Origin: Holtiella tumoricola
GTDB taxonomy: Bacteria; Bacillota; Clostridia; Lachnospirales; Cellulosilyticaceae
DNA length: 52,772 nt
Direction: 5' to 3'
Assembly (NCBI RefSeq): GCF_027857615.1
Contig: NZ_JAQIFT010000030.1
Coordinates: 1 to 52,772 of the forward strand
The notes beneath the pieces were generated by a model, which was given only the letters and a program-made list of their open reading frames with translations, had not been told where the DNA came from and searched no databases. The stretch's first letter is position 1; each line of letters begins with the position of its first letter. The translations under genes and the position numbers were made by a program. Shown piece after piece: positions 7,578 through 15,807 of the stretch.

Positions 7578-9308
7578 GTGAAGATATTACTTGTTTCATT
7601 TAATGCTAAATTTATACACTCTTCATTAGCACTTAGACTTATTCGTGACTATTGTAACGATTACAAAGAGCATATGGAGATATTAGAACTAACGATTAAT
7701 CACCAGATGGGTGCTATATTAAAAGAGATTTATGTTAAACAACCCGATGTACTTGGATTGTCTTGTTATATTTGGAACATGGATTTAGTGGAAGAACTTG
7801 TTCCACTTATTAAAAAAGTACTGCCAGATACAAAAATTGTTTTAGGTGGCCCAGAAGTTTCTTATAATAGTGAAAGTCTATTTGATAAAATGCCTATTGA
7901 CGTTGTTATTGAGAATGAAGGTGAAGAAACTTGGTATGACTATGCATCTTATCTGATTGAAGATGTAGGTGATTTAGAAAGTATCAAAGGTATTGTATAT
8001 CGTGACAAAGAAGGAAAAGTACAGCGCAATATGGCACGTCCACTTATGGATATGGCCAAGTTACCTTTTGTATATGATGACCTTACAGGTCTTGAACATA
8101 AAATTATGTACTATGAAGCTTCAAGAGGGTGCCCTTTTAACTGCCAATATTGTTTATCTTCTATAGAAAAAGGTGTACGTTTTATGCCACTAGAACGTGT
8201 CCTTTCAGAAATTCAATATTTCTTAGATAATCGTGTTAAACAAGTTAAATTTGTGGACCGTACTTTTAATACCCATAAATATTATGCCAGGTCCATATGG
8301 CAGTATATTATAGAACATGATAATGGTTATACTAATTTCCACTTTGAAATAGCAGCAGAACTTTTAACTGATGAATGTCTTGGACTTTTAAAAGATGCAA
8401 GACCAGGGCTTATTCAATTTGAAATAGGAGTGCAGTCTAGTAATCTAGAAGTTCTGACAGCCATTGACCGTAAAATGCCATTTGAAGATATTCGCGAAAT
8501 TTCACTAAAAATAAAAAAACTTGGTAATATTCATCAGCATTTAGATTTAATAGCAGGTTTACCTTTTGAAGACTACGCATCTTTTAGACAATCTTTTAAT
8601 GATGTCATTAGTTTAAGACCAGAACAATTTCAACTCGGTTTCTTAAAGCTTCTTAAAGGTTCAGGCCTTCGTAAAAAAGCAGAAGAATATGGCATTATTT
8701 ATCATCAAAAAGCACCTTATGAAGTGCTTTACACTAAACATATTAGTTTTGCAGAACTTTTAAGATTACATGGTATAGAAGAACTGGTTGAGCGTTATTA
8801 TAATAGTGAGCGCTTTAGTAGAAGTTTAGAATACCTCTATACACTTTGTACATCACCTTTTGATTTCTACGAAGCCTTTAATGATTTCTGGGAAGAGAAA
8901 GGCTATGATAAGGTTGCTCATAAAAAGGATGCTTATTACTTAATCCTTGTTGAATTTGCAGATACATTAGCAGGTATCAACTCAGAATTAGTACGAGAAC
9001 TGGTAAAAATGGATTGGTATGCTCATGAAATGATTAAAGAGGTACCGGCTCAACTTGTTACATTAGATCAAACGCCTTACCATGAACATGCAAACAGTTT
9101 AATACGTGATGATGCCTTTATGGTAGAAGAAGTAGGTGTAGATTCTACTTGGACCTCTAGACAACGTCTTAGAAAAATGCATATTGAATGGTTTGAGTAT
9201 GATGTGAATGGTCATTTACAAAAAGAATGCATTCCAATGGCTATACTCTTTGACTATACAGTACAACCTGCACGCTATACACACTTAAACTCATTGATTA
9301 AGGCTTAG
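7578..9308 (+). CDS. B12-binding-domain radical SAM protein (DUF4080 type)
   Basis: 576 residues, start GTG at 7578 with AAGGAAGGA upstream. Residues 1-140 are a cobalamin-binding-like Rossmann domain (KILLVSFNAKFIHSSLALR, then VLGGPEVSYNSE and VIENEGEETW). A radical SAM core follows with the [4Fe-4S]-SAM motif CPFNCQYC at about 185-192, a GxIxGxPxE-like LIAGLPFEDYASF, and a long C-terminal region like DUF4080. This family is common in Clostridia with no settled function; members of the wider class methylate or rearrange unactivated carbons. It is 14 bases upstream of nth and likely cotranscribed. Confidence 0.85.
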   Translation: MKILLVSFNAKFIHSSLALRLIRDYCNDYKEHMEILELTINHQMGAILKEIYVKQPDVLGLSCYIWNMDLVEELVPLIKKVLPDTKIVLGGPEVSYNSESLFDKMPIDVVIENEGEETWYDYASYLIEDVGDLESIKGIVYRDKEGKVQRNMARPLMDMAKLPFVYDDLTGLEHKIMYYEASRGCPFNCQYCLSSIEKGVRFMPLERVLSEIQYFLDNRVKQVKFVDRTFNTHKYYARSIWQYIIEHDNGYTNFHFEIAAELLTDECLGLLKDARPGLIQFEIGVQSSNLEVLTAIDRKMPFEDIREISLKIKKLGNIHQHLDLIAGLPFEDYASFRQSFNDVISLRPEQFQLGFLKLLKGSGLRKKAEEYGIIYHQKAPYEVLYTKHISFAELLRLHGIEELVERYYNSERFSRSLEYLYTLCTSPFDFYEAFNDFWEEKGYDKVAHKKDAYYLILVEFADTLAGINSELVRELVKMDWYAHEMIKEVPAQLVTLDQTPYHEHANSLIRDDAFMVEEVGVDSTWTSRQRLRKMHIEWFEYDVNGHLQKECIPMAILFDYTVQPARYTHLNSLIKA

Positions 9309-9322
9309 TAAAAGGAGACAAC

Positions 9323-10015
9323 ATGACAGAGAAACAACGTATAGAACGTATTTTAGAAACACTAGATACCTATTATGAAAAAGAAGTGATTTGTTATTTA
9401 AATCATGAAAATCCACTTCAGCTTCTTATTGCTACTATGCTTAGTGCACAATGTACGGATGATCGCGTGAATATTGTCACACAGAGCCTTTTTAAAAAAT
9501 ACCGTACAGCAGAGGACTTTGCAAAAGCTGACTTAGAAGAGCTGGAGCAAGATGTAAAAAGTACAGGATTCTATAAAAATAAGGCAAAAAATATTAAGGC
9601 TTGTGCAACCACATTATGTGAGAAATATGGAGGGGAAGTGCCACAAGATATTGATGCCTTGACACATTTAGCGGGAGTAGGGCGAAAAACAGCTAATGTT
9701 GTACGCGGTAATATCTTTCATATTCCAAGCGTTGTTGTAGACACACATGTTAAGCGTATTTCTATTCGTTGGGGGCTCACATTAGCAACAGACCCAGTTC
9801 CAATTGAAATGGAACTGATGAAAAAGTTACCTAAAGAACATTGGATTCGTTATAATACGCAAGTCATTGCTCATGGACGTGCTATATGTACAGCACGTGC
9901 ACCTAAGTGTCTAGATTGTATGTTCTTAACTGTATGCCCACACGGCTTAACAAAGCGTTTAAAAGACCTTCCAGCACCAGCACAAGAGGCGCTTGAAAGA
10001 GGACATATGTACTAA
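9323..10015 (+). CDS. nth: Endonuclease III
   Basis: 230 residues. This base-excision repair enzyme removes oxidised pyrimidines and nicks at abasic sites. The helix-hairpin-helix motif HLAGVGRKTANVV contains catalytic Lys122, and VVVDTHVKR contains catalytic Asp140. The C-terminal [4Fe-4S] loop has cysteines 189, 196, 199 and 205 in the classical 6-2-5 spacing. Ribosome binding site AAAGGAG precedes ATG 9323. It is the second gene of the operon with the radical SAM protein. Confidence 0.96.
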   Translation: MTEKQRIERILETLDTYYEKEVICYLNHENPLQLLIATMLSAQCTDDRVNIVTQSLFKKYRTAEDFAKADLEELEQDVKSTGFYKNKAKNIKACATTLCEKYGGEVPQDIDALTHLAGVGRKTANVVRGNIFHIPSVVVDTHVKRISIRWGLTLATDPVPIEMELMKKLPKEHWIRYNTQVIAHGRAICTARAPKCLDCMFLTVCPHGLTKRLKDLPAPAQEALERGHMY

Positions 10016-10049
10016 AGAAGAGATGAGTGTACTTCAATGATTAGAAATA

Positions 10050-10085
10050 AAAAGGAGAGTTGCACCTGACAACTCTCCTTTTTTA
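10050..10085. terminator. Bidirectional Rho-independent terminator
   Basis: AAAAGGAGAGTTG pairs with CAACTCTCCTTTT around CACCTGA (loop sequence partly paired). T runs on both strands; the stop codon of the convergent glycosyltransferase gene lies in the T run. Confidence 0.88.
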
Positions 10086-11297
10086 TTTTTGTTTTTTAGG
10101 TTTAATTAAATGTTTTTTTGCTTTTGCTTGATTTTTAGCTTCTTGTTTGGCAGCAAGAATACGTTCATAGTAAGCCATTGCATTTTGACCAAAGATCTCA
10201 TCTGAAAGTGGTGCAACAGAACTCATGGCATGAACAGATAAGGTTTTACGATAGCGTTCATCTTCTAAAAGATCAATGAGTGCTTTAGAAAGTTCTTCTT
10301 TTGTTATAAATTTACGCCCATTGTAATCATCTTGAACAAGTGCTTCAATACTTTCATCATGTTTTGCTACAACAGGTAAGCCAGCAGCCATAGCTTCGGC
10401 AAAGGTTAAACCTTGCGTTTCTGAGACAGAAGCACTAACAAAGACATCACCTAATTGATAAAACTTCCCGATAGTTGCCCAAGGTTGCAGACCTGCAAAA
10501 ATAACTGAATCTTCTAATTGCAACTCTCGTACTTGTTCTTTAAGGTTACTTGTTTCAGGGCCATCTCCTACAATGAAGAATTTAGCCTTTGGAATGTGTC
10601 TTACAACCTCAGGGAAAGCGTCAAGTACAAAATCAATACTCTTTTCTTTAGCAATACGTCCTACAAAAAGTACAGTAGGTGCATCTTGTGGTAAATGATA
10701 CTGTTCTTTCAACGTGCGAATATCCTCTTGTGTATAACGGCTTGGACTAAATGGAGCAAAGTTAATGCCTGTAGGAATAACCTCAATAGGTTTCTTTACA
10801 CCATAGCTTAAAAGTAAATCTTTAGTTTTTTGTGTAGGTGCCACAATACCATCAACACTATTACAAAACATTTTGCTATATTTACGTGCAAGTTCAGGAG
10901 AGAATTCAACACCTTTTGAAATATAGTGCATGTATTCTTCATACATCGTATGGTAAGTATGTACCATTGGTACATCGAGTTTCTTAGAAATAAGTTTTGC
11001 TAAGAAACCAAGTGAAAATTCAGTTTGAGATAGAATAATATCTAACTTTAACTTTTTAACACGATTGACAAGTTTTTGTGAGTAGATAATACCTACACGG
11101 TGGTCTTTCAAGAAAACAAAAGGTAAGCTTGGTATACGATAGACATAAGATTTATTGTCATCTGCTTGTGGATGGCTAATTGTAAAAATATAAACGTTAT
11201 GACCTTGTTTTTTTAGTTGTTCTTCAAGCGTTACGATGGAACTGACAACGCCGTTAATTTGCGGTAAATACGTATCTGTAAATATCCCAATATTCAT
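10083..11297 (-). CDS. GT4 glycosyltransferase (diacylglycerol/cell-surface glycosyltransferase-like)
   Basis: 404 residues from ATG 11297; a GTG nine bases upstream is less likely because GAGGG is 8 bases before the ATG. GT-B fold with the N-terminal motif GIFTDTYLPQINGVVSSI, which is typical of the GT4 subfamily that includes 1,2-diacylglycerol 3-glucosyltransferases. A nucleotide-sugar region has FVGRIAKEKSID, and the E-x7-E motif is seen in SETQGLTFAEAMAAGLPVVA. The basic C-terminal tail (KAKKHLIKPKKQK) suggests membrane association. It stands apart from the polysaccharide locus at 26-40 kb, so a glycolipid role is more likely, but the acceptor is inferred from family resemblance only. 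Confidence 0.85.
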   Translation of the reverse strand: MNIGIFTDTYLPQINGVVSSIVTLEEQLKKQGHNVYIFTISHPQADDNKSYVYRIPSLPFVFLKDHRVGIIYSQKLVNRVKKLKLDIILSQTEFSLGFLAKLISKKLDVPMVHTYHTMYEEYMHYISKGVEFSPELARKYSKMFCNSVDGIVAPTQKTKDLLLSYGVKKPIEVIPTGINFAPFSPSRYTQEDIRTLKEQYHLPQDAPTVLFVGRIAKEKSIDFVLDAFPEVVRHIPKAKFFIVGDGPETSNLKEQVRELQLEDSVIFAGLQPWATIGKFYQLGDVFVSASVSETQGLTFAEAMAAGLPVVAKHDESIEALVQDDYNGRKFITKEELSKALIDLLEDERYRKTLSVHAMSSVAPLSDEIFGQNAMAYYERILAAKQEAKNQAKAKKHLIKPKKQK

Positions 11298-11364
11298 ATC
11301 TAACACCCTCTTAATTCGTTTTAACTGTATGTTTTAATGCTTTAAGTTTTCAAACAGTCCCCGT

Positions 11365-11883
11365 CTATTCATAATGAGTCATAAGTTTGCCTCTCATCTT
11401 TTGATTGCTGTAATCAAAAGACATAACATATTCATATACCTGTATGCTTTCCTTTAAAAAGTTTTCTTCTTCTAATAGGTCTCCATAAGCAATAAGATGC
11501 TTCATAAATTGATAAAAAGTTTCCTCATTTTGAATCAGTTGACTAAAAAAGTTAATTCCATATAGTTTCTTGACTTCTGTATTAGAAAGATCTTTTAAAT
11601 GGACCATTTTTTTAGTTTCAAAAGATAAAAGTGTATGATAAAAAACTTCACATTTTTCACTTGTAACCTGAGGTATTTTATTCCAATCTATCGTCAATAA
11701 TAATTGAAAAGGGAAAGAAGTTTGTAGAGTAGCATTGGCTTCACATTCTTCTTTTAAATAGCTTTCCCAACTATCATTACGCTTATGAATTCCTTTTTTT
11801 ATACACCAAGCACAAACTAGAAAGAGAATTACTACACCGATCACACCACTAAAACGCACGACTAAATTTAAAAAAGGATTCAA
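11365..11883 (-). CDS. Single-pass membrane protein of unknown function
   Basis: About 172 residues if started at TTG 11883. I prefer this start because AAAGGA lies 8 bases upstream, while the ATG at 11940 falls inside a TATAAT box. The result is an N-terminal signal anchor (FLNLVVRFSGVIGVVILFLVCAW) and a cytosolic or external helical domain of about 140 residues. I see no catalytic motif and do not recognise the family. It lies upstream of the GT4 gene on the same strand with a 67-base gap and is divergent from the helicase gene. Confidence 0.6.
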   Translation of the reverse strand: MNPFLNLVVRFSGVIGVVILFLVCAWCIKKGIHKRNDSWESYLKEECEANATLQTSFPFQLLLTIDWNKIPQVTSEKCEVFYHTLLSFETKKMVHLKDLSNTEVKKLYGINFFSQLIQNEETFYQFMKHLIAYGDLLEEENFLKESIQVYEYVMSFDYSNQKMRGKLMTHYE

Positions 11884-11941
11884 AGTATCATTCCTTTCTT
11901 TCTTCACTAAGGTATAAAAACTACATTTATTATAATACAAA

Positions 11942-11971
11942 TTGATTTTAATTGAAAGAAGAGAGTATAAT
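11942..11971 (+). promoter_or_regulatory. Promoter of the helicase operon
   Basis: TTGATT and a perfect TATAAT are 18 bases apart, about 20 bases before the ATG at 11991. A minus-strand TATAAT for the divergent membrane protein overlaps just upstream (about 11931-11936). Confidence 0.6.
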
Positions 11972-11990
11972 GAAAAGAGAAAACTTATGA

Positions 11991-14021
11991 ATGAAAGATG
12001 ACATACTTATGAAAAATAGAATGCTTAATGACAACCAATATGCTGCAGTTCATATGCCGCTTGGTCCAGTGATGGTTATTGCAGGACCGGGGTCAGGTAA
12101 GACCTTTGTTATTACAGAAAGAGTCTATCATATGATTCATGCTTTAGGATGTAACCCTAGAAATATTTTGGTAATTACCTTTACTAAAGCAGCAGCAGAA
12201 GAAATGAAAATACGTTATCATCAAAAAGATGGTTTGCATCAAGTGGCATTTGGTACATTTCACTCCATATTTTACCGTATTTTAAGAAATAGTAATCCAA
12301 ACCGTTATGCGCTGGAGCGTCTGCTTCAAGAAGATAAAAAAAGACAAATCATTGAAAAGATTTATGCAGGAATGGATGTGAGTGATGATTATGAAGATTT
12401 TGTAGAAGTCTTCTTAAGCCATTTGACACTTATGCAAAATCAATTGATTCAACCAAGATTTTATAATCCAGATGGGCTTTCTAAAGAACTTTTTTTAGCC
12501 GTATATCAAGCCTATGAAAATTTCAAAGAAAGGCAAGGCCTTTTTGACTTTGATGATATGCTTACACATACTTATTATCTCTTACAAAATGATCCTAATG
12601 TACTTAAGTTCTACCAAGCTAAGTACAAGCATATTTTAATAGATGAGTTCCAAGATATTAACTGTGTCCAATTTGAAATTATCAAATTGCTTGCAGGCCA
12701 TAAACCTGATCTATTTGTAGTAGGAGATGATGACCAAAGTATTTATCAATTTAGAGGTGCAAAACCAGAATTTTTACTTTCTTTTGAGGAGTATTTTAAA
12801 CCTGTCAAGAAAGTCATACTCGACGTAAATTATCGTTCAACAGAAAATATTTTACGTTACAGTAATAACTTAATAGGTTATAATACGATTAGGTACGAAA
12901 AACGTATGTTAGCGCATCAAGGTACAGGCCCAAATCCAAACATTCTTTACTGTAAAGATAGTAATGACCAAGCAGAGATGTTGCTTCAAGAAATTTTTAA
13001 ACTCCAAAAACAAAATGTCCCTCTTCACGAATGTGCCATTATTTATCGTACCAATGTGCAAGCAAGGCCGATTATTGAAGCATTAAGAAAAGCTCAACTT
13101 CCTTTTGTGATTAAAGATGCTTGTGCGACTCTTTATGACCAATGGATGACTAAAGATATTTTAACTTACCTCCATCTAGCTAAAGATCGTGGTAATGCAG
13201 AATTAGGTATGCAAATTATCAATCGTCCAAGTCGTTATATTAGTAAAGTTGCACTTCAAGAGGCAGCTGCAAAAGGTGGAGATTTCTTAAATACATTAAC
13301 TCGTTTAGCAAGTCTTAATCAAAGTCAGCATGATAGAGTAGAAGAATTGATTTTCCATCTCCAAAGACTAGCAAATCTTCCACTTAAAGAGGCCGTTCCT
13401 TACATACGTCATATCATAGGCTATGAGCACTATATGCTTGACTATGCGAAATACCGCAAAATACCTTCAGAGGGTCTCATTGAACTATTAGAGGAGCTAG
13501 AAGAATCTGCAAAAGCGTACAAAACAGTAGAAGAATGGGAAGAAAGTCTAATTGCTGTAGCTCAAAGTATAAGGCAAAGTATGAAAGATAAAAGCCATGT
13601 AGGCATTAGTTTATCAACTATGCATAGTGCGAAAGGACTGGAGTTTAAAGCCGTATTTTTGATTGATATTGTTGATGGGATTGTACCACACAATAAAAGT
13701 TTAGGTGAAATACAGTTAGAAGAAGAGCGTCGCCTTTTTTACGTTGGATTAACAAGAGCAAAGGCCTACCTTTATTTAATGATTCCCAAGGAACGCCATC
13801 AAAAGAAAACAGAAAATTCTCCTTTTGTTTTAGAAATGCTTCATCCGAAAGTGGTTCTAAAAGAAGGTGAAAAGGTAAAACATAAAATTTATGGCAAAGG
13901 TATTATTGAAAAAGTAGATGGGCCCAAAGCAACCATTCGTTTTAATACAACAAGAAAAGTAGTCGATTATACTTACTGTATTAAGCACCATTTATTATAC
14001 CGGGAGGAAGAAAATGTCTAA
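11991..14021 (+). CDS. UvrD/PcrA-family ATP-dependent DNA helicase
   Basis: 676 residues, somewhat shorter than PcrA/UvrD. Superfamily 1A 3'-5' helicase motifs are in order: Walker A AGPGSGKT (Lys37), motif Ia TFTKAAAEEM, motif II DEFQD, motif III VGDDDQSIYQFRGA, motif IV VNYRST, motif V STMHSAKGLEFKAVFLI and motif VI RLFYVGLTRAK. The C-terminus has a PcrA-like Tudor domain (GEKVKHKIYGKGIIEKVDG) that in PcrA contacts RNA polymerase. No strong ribosome binding site is seen; another ATG at 12009 is possible. The stop codon overlaps the next gene by 8 bases. It is probably a repair helicase, either PcrA itself or a shorter paralogue. Confidence 0.92.
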   Translation: MKDDILMKNRMLNDNQYAAVHMPLGPVMVIAGPGSGKTFVITERVYHMIHALGCNPRNILVITFTKAAAEEMKIRYHQKDGLHQVAFGTFHSIFYRILRNSNPNRYALERLLQEDKKRQIIEKIYAGMDVSDDYEDFVEVFLSHLTLMQNQLIQPRFYNPDGLSKELFLAVYQAYENFKERQGLFDFDDMLTHTYYLLQNDPNVLKFYQAKYKHILIDEFQDINCVQFEIIKLLAGHKPDLFVVGDDDQSIYQFRGAKPEFLLSFEEYFKPVKKVILDVNYRSTENILRYSNNLIGYNTIRYEKRMLAHQGTGPNPNILYCKDSNDQAEMLLQEIFKLQKQNVPLHECAIIYRTNVQARPIIEALRKAQLPFVIKDACATLYDQWMTKDILTYLHLAKDRGNAELGMQIINRPSRYISKVALQEAAAKGGDFLNTLTRLASLNQSQHDRVEELIFHLQRLANLPLKEAVPYIRHIIGYEHYMLDYAKYRKIPSEGLIELLEELEESAKAYKTVEEWEESLIAVAQSIRQSMKDKSHVGISLSTMHSAKGLEFKAVFLIDIVDGIVPHNKSLGEIQLEEERRLFYVGLTRAKAYLYLMIPKERHQKKTENSPFVLEMLHPKVVLKEGEKVKHKIYGKGIIEKVDGPKATIRFNTTRKVVDYTYCIKHHLLYREEENV

Positions 14022-14166
14022 GAATAATCAAAAAAATAAAAAGAAAAAATCCAATCAAAACCTGTTTAGTATGATGCATAAACATAAAAAACAAGTTGTT
14101 ATGGGTGTTAGTTTACTACTCATCGCTGCAATGGTATTAAGCGTATTTGCACAGTTTGCTTTTTAG
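14014..14166 (+). CDS. 50-residue basic single-pass membrane protein
   Basis: ATG 14014 with GGGAGGAAG upstream; stop at 14164-14166. It overlaps the helicase stop by 8 bases and so is translationally linked. The first 28 residues are very basic (MSKNNQKNKKKK, then HKHKKQ), followed by one membrane helix (VVMGVSLLLIAAMVLSVFAQ). It resembles the short DUF4044-like proteins of Clostridia, a resemblance from memory rather than from a search. Function unknown. Short length and correct codon structure behind a strong ribosome binding site make it a likely real gene. Confidence 0.72.
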   Translation: MSKNNQKNKKKKSNQNLFSMMHKHKKQVVMGVSLLLIAAMVLSVFAQFAF

Positions 14167-14209
14167 TACAATAAGGTTAAAAAGATTATTTATATAATAG
14201 GAGGCGGCT

Positions 14210-15745
14210 ATGGCAACTAACAAGAAGAAAGTACTTATCGTTAGTATAATCATTGGGCTCGTACTCATATTAGGCGTTATATGTAGTGCACTCGCTTATG
14301 TGCATCATGTTGTATCTGCTTATGACTTAGTTTATAGTCAAGAAGTATATATTAATGATATACCTATAGGGGGGCTTACACCTGAGGAGGCAAAGAAAAA
14401 AGTCACCAAACAGCTAGACACCTACCATGAGAACCATGCTATTACTTTAATGAATGAAGATCAAAAACAAACGATTACATTAAGTCAATTTTCACCAGAA
14501 ACAGATCTACAAACTTGCTTAGATCAAGCCTATTTGGTGGGACATGAAGGCAATTACTTTGAACGCTTCAAGGCAGCCCGTAATAAAAATTCGGGACCAC
14601 ACCATTTTACGACAAAAACAACTTATGACAGTGCAGAGATAGAAAATATTTTAGAAAGTAAAAAAGAAATTTTTGAAATCGCGCCTATTGATGCAACAAT
14701 GAAAAGAGAAAATCGTAAGTTTAATTTTACAGTAGAAGAGAAGGGTTATACATTAGATGTAACTGAAACGGCTAAGATTGTGGCTGATGTATTAAATAGT
14801 GATACCTTAGATGAAACACCTATTCAAGTTGTAATGAAAGCGGTTATGCCAATGGTTACAAAAGCCCATTTAGCAGAAGCACAAACACCACTTGCAAGTT
14901 TTTCAACTTCTTATAACAATGCGGATTTAGACCGTAATGAAAATCTTAAACTTGCATCTCAAAAGATTAATATTCAATTAGCACCCGGTGAGATCTTTTC
15001 CCTTGCCAATCAGCTTGAACCCATTACTCAAGCAGCAGGGTATCGTAACTCTAAAGTTATTGTAAATGGGAAATTAGAAGAAGGGATAGGCGGAGGTGTA
15101 TGCCAAATAGCTTCTACTTTATATAACGCTTTACTGCTTAGTGATGTAGAAATTTATTCTCGTGCAAATCACTCTTTACCTGTTGCTTATGTCCCATTAG
15201 GAAGAGATGCAACGTATGCATCAGATATTATTGATTTTAAGTTTAGAAATAACTCAGAATATCCATTATTTGTAGAAGCATATTGTGAAAATAATCATGT
15301 GATTGTTAACATTTTTGGATATAAAGGCCTTAAACTAGAATATGATGAGATTAAATTTGCCTCTGAACAAATTGAAACTATTGAACCACCAGAGACAAAG
15401 ATTATTCAGGATTCAGAACTTTATACAGATCAAAAAATTCAAGAAGTGCGTCCATTAGAAGGTAAAAAAGTAAAACTTTATCGTCTTCTTTATAGAAATG
15501 GGCAACTTATTGACAAACAGCTGATTAATACAAGTACCTATCGTGCACGTGGTGAAGTTATTCGTGTTGGAACGAAATCTAGGGTAGGTGAAGCAATAGA
15601 AACAAGCACGCAAAATGCTGCCCAGCCACAAGCCGTTAAGCCAGAGATTGCTAAACCTACACCAGCTAATCAAATTTTAGATGAAATAGTAGAAGAAGTA
15701 CCATTAATGCCATCAGAGGCAGATAATCCAGCACCACTAAGCTAA
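14210..15745 (+). CDS. VanW family protein with peptidoglycan-binding and G5-like domains
   Basis: 511 residues. Residues about 9-30 are a signal anchor. Residues 40-200 contain two repeats like the PG_binding_4 (YoaR) domain (VYINDIPIGGLTPEEAKKKV). Residues about 220-350 are the VanW domain, with SLANQLEPIT, GGGVCQIASTLYNALLLS and NHSLPVAYVPLGRDAT. The C-terminal region resembles a G5 domain and ends in a Pro-rich tail. Extracytoplasmic and probably wall-bound; the VanW role is not established despite its name. Ribosome binding site GGAGGC precedes the start. It follows the small membrane protein gene by 43 bases and ends at a bidirectional terminator. Confidence 0.9.
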   Translation: MATNKKKVLIVSIIIGLVLILGVICSALAYVHHVVSAYDLVYSQEVYINDIPIGGLTPEEAKKKVTKQLDTYHENHAITLMNEDQKQTITLSQFSPETDLQTCLDQAYLVGHEGNYFERFKAARNKNSGPHHFTTKTTYDSAEIENILESKKEIFEIAPIDATMKRENRKFNFTVEEKGYTLDVTETAKIVADVLNSDTLDETPIQVVMKAVMPMVTKAHLAEAQTPLASFSTSYNNADLDRNENLKLASQKINIQLAPGEIFSLANQLEPITQAAGYRNSKVIVNGKLEEGIGGGVCQIASTLYNALLLSDVEIYSRANHSLPVAYVPLGRDATYASDIIDFKFRNNSEYPLFVEAYCENNHVIVNIFGYKGLKLEYDEIKFASEQIETIEPPETKIIQDSELYTDQKIQEVRPLEGKKVKLYRLLYRNGQLIDKQLINTSTYRARGEVIRVGTKSRVGEAIETSTQNAAQPQAVKPEIAKPTPANQILDEIVEEVPLMPSEADNPAPLS

Positions 15746-15771
15746 AGGAATAAGAGAATAGTTAATACAAT

Positions 15772-15807
15772 AAAAAGCCGGTAATGTTTAACATTACCGG
15801 CTTTTTA
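15772..15807. terminator. Bidirectional Rho-independent terminator
   Basis: AAAAAGCCGGTAATGTT pairs with AACATTACCGGCTTTTT, with A and T runs on both sides, between convergent vanW-like and pbp1A genes. Confidence 0.92.
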
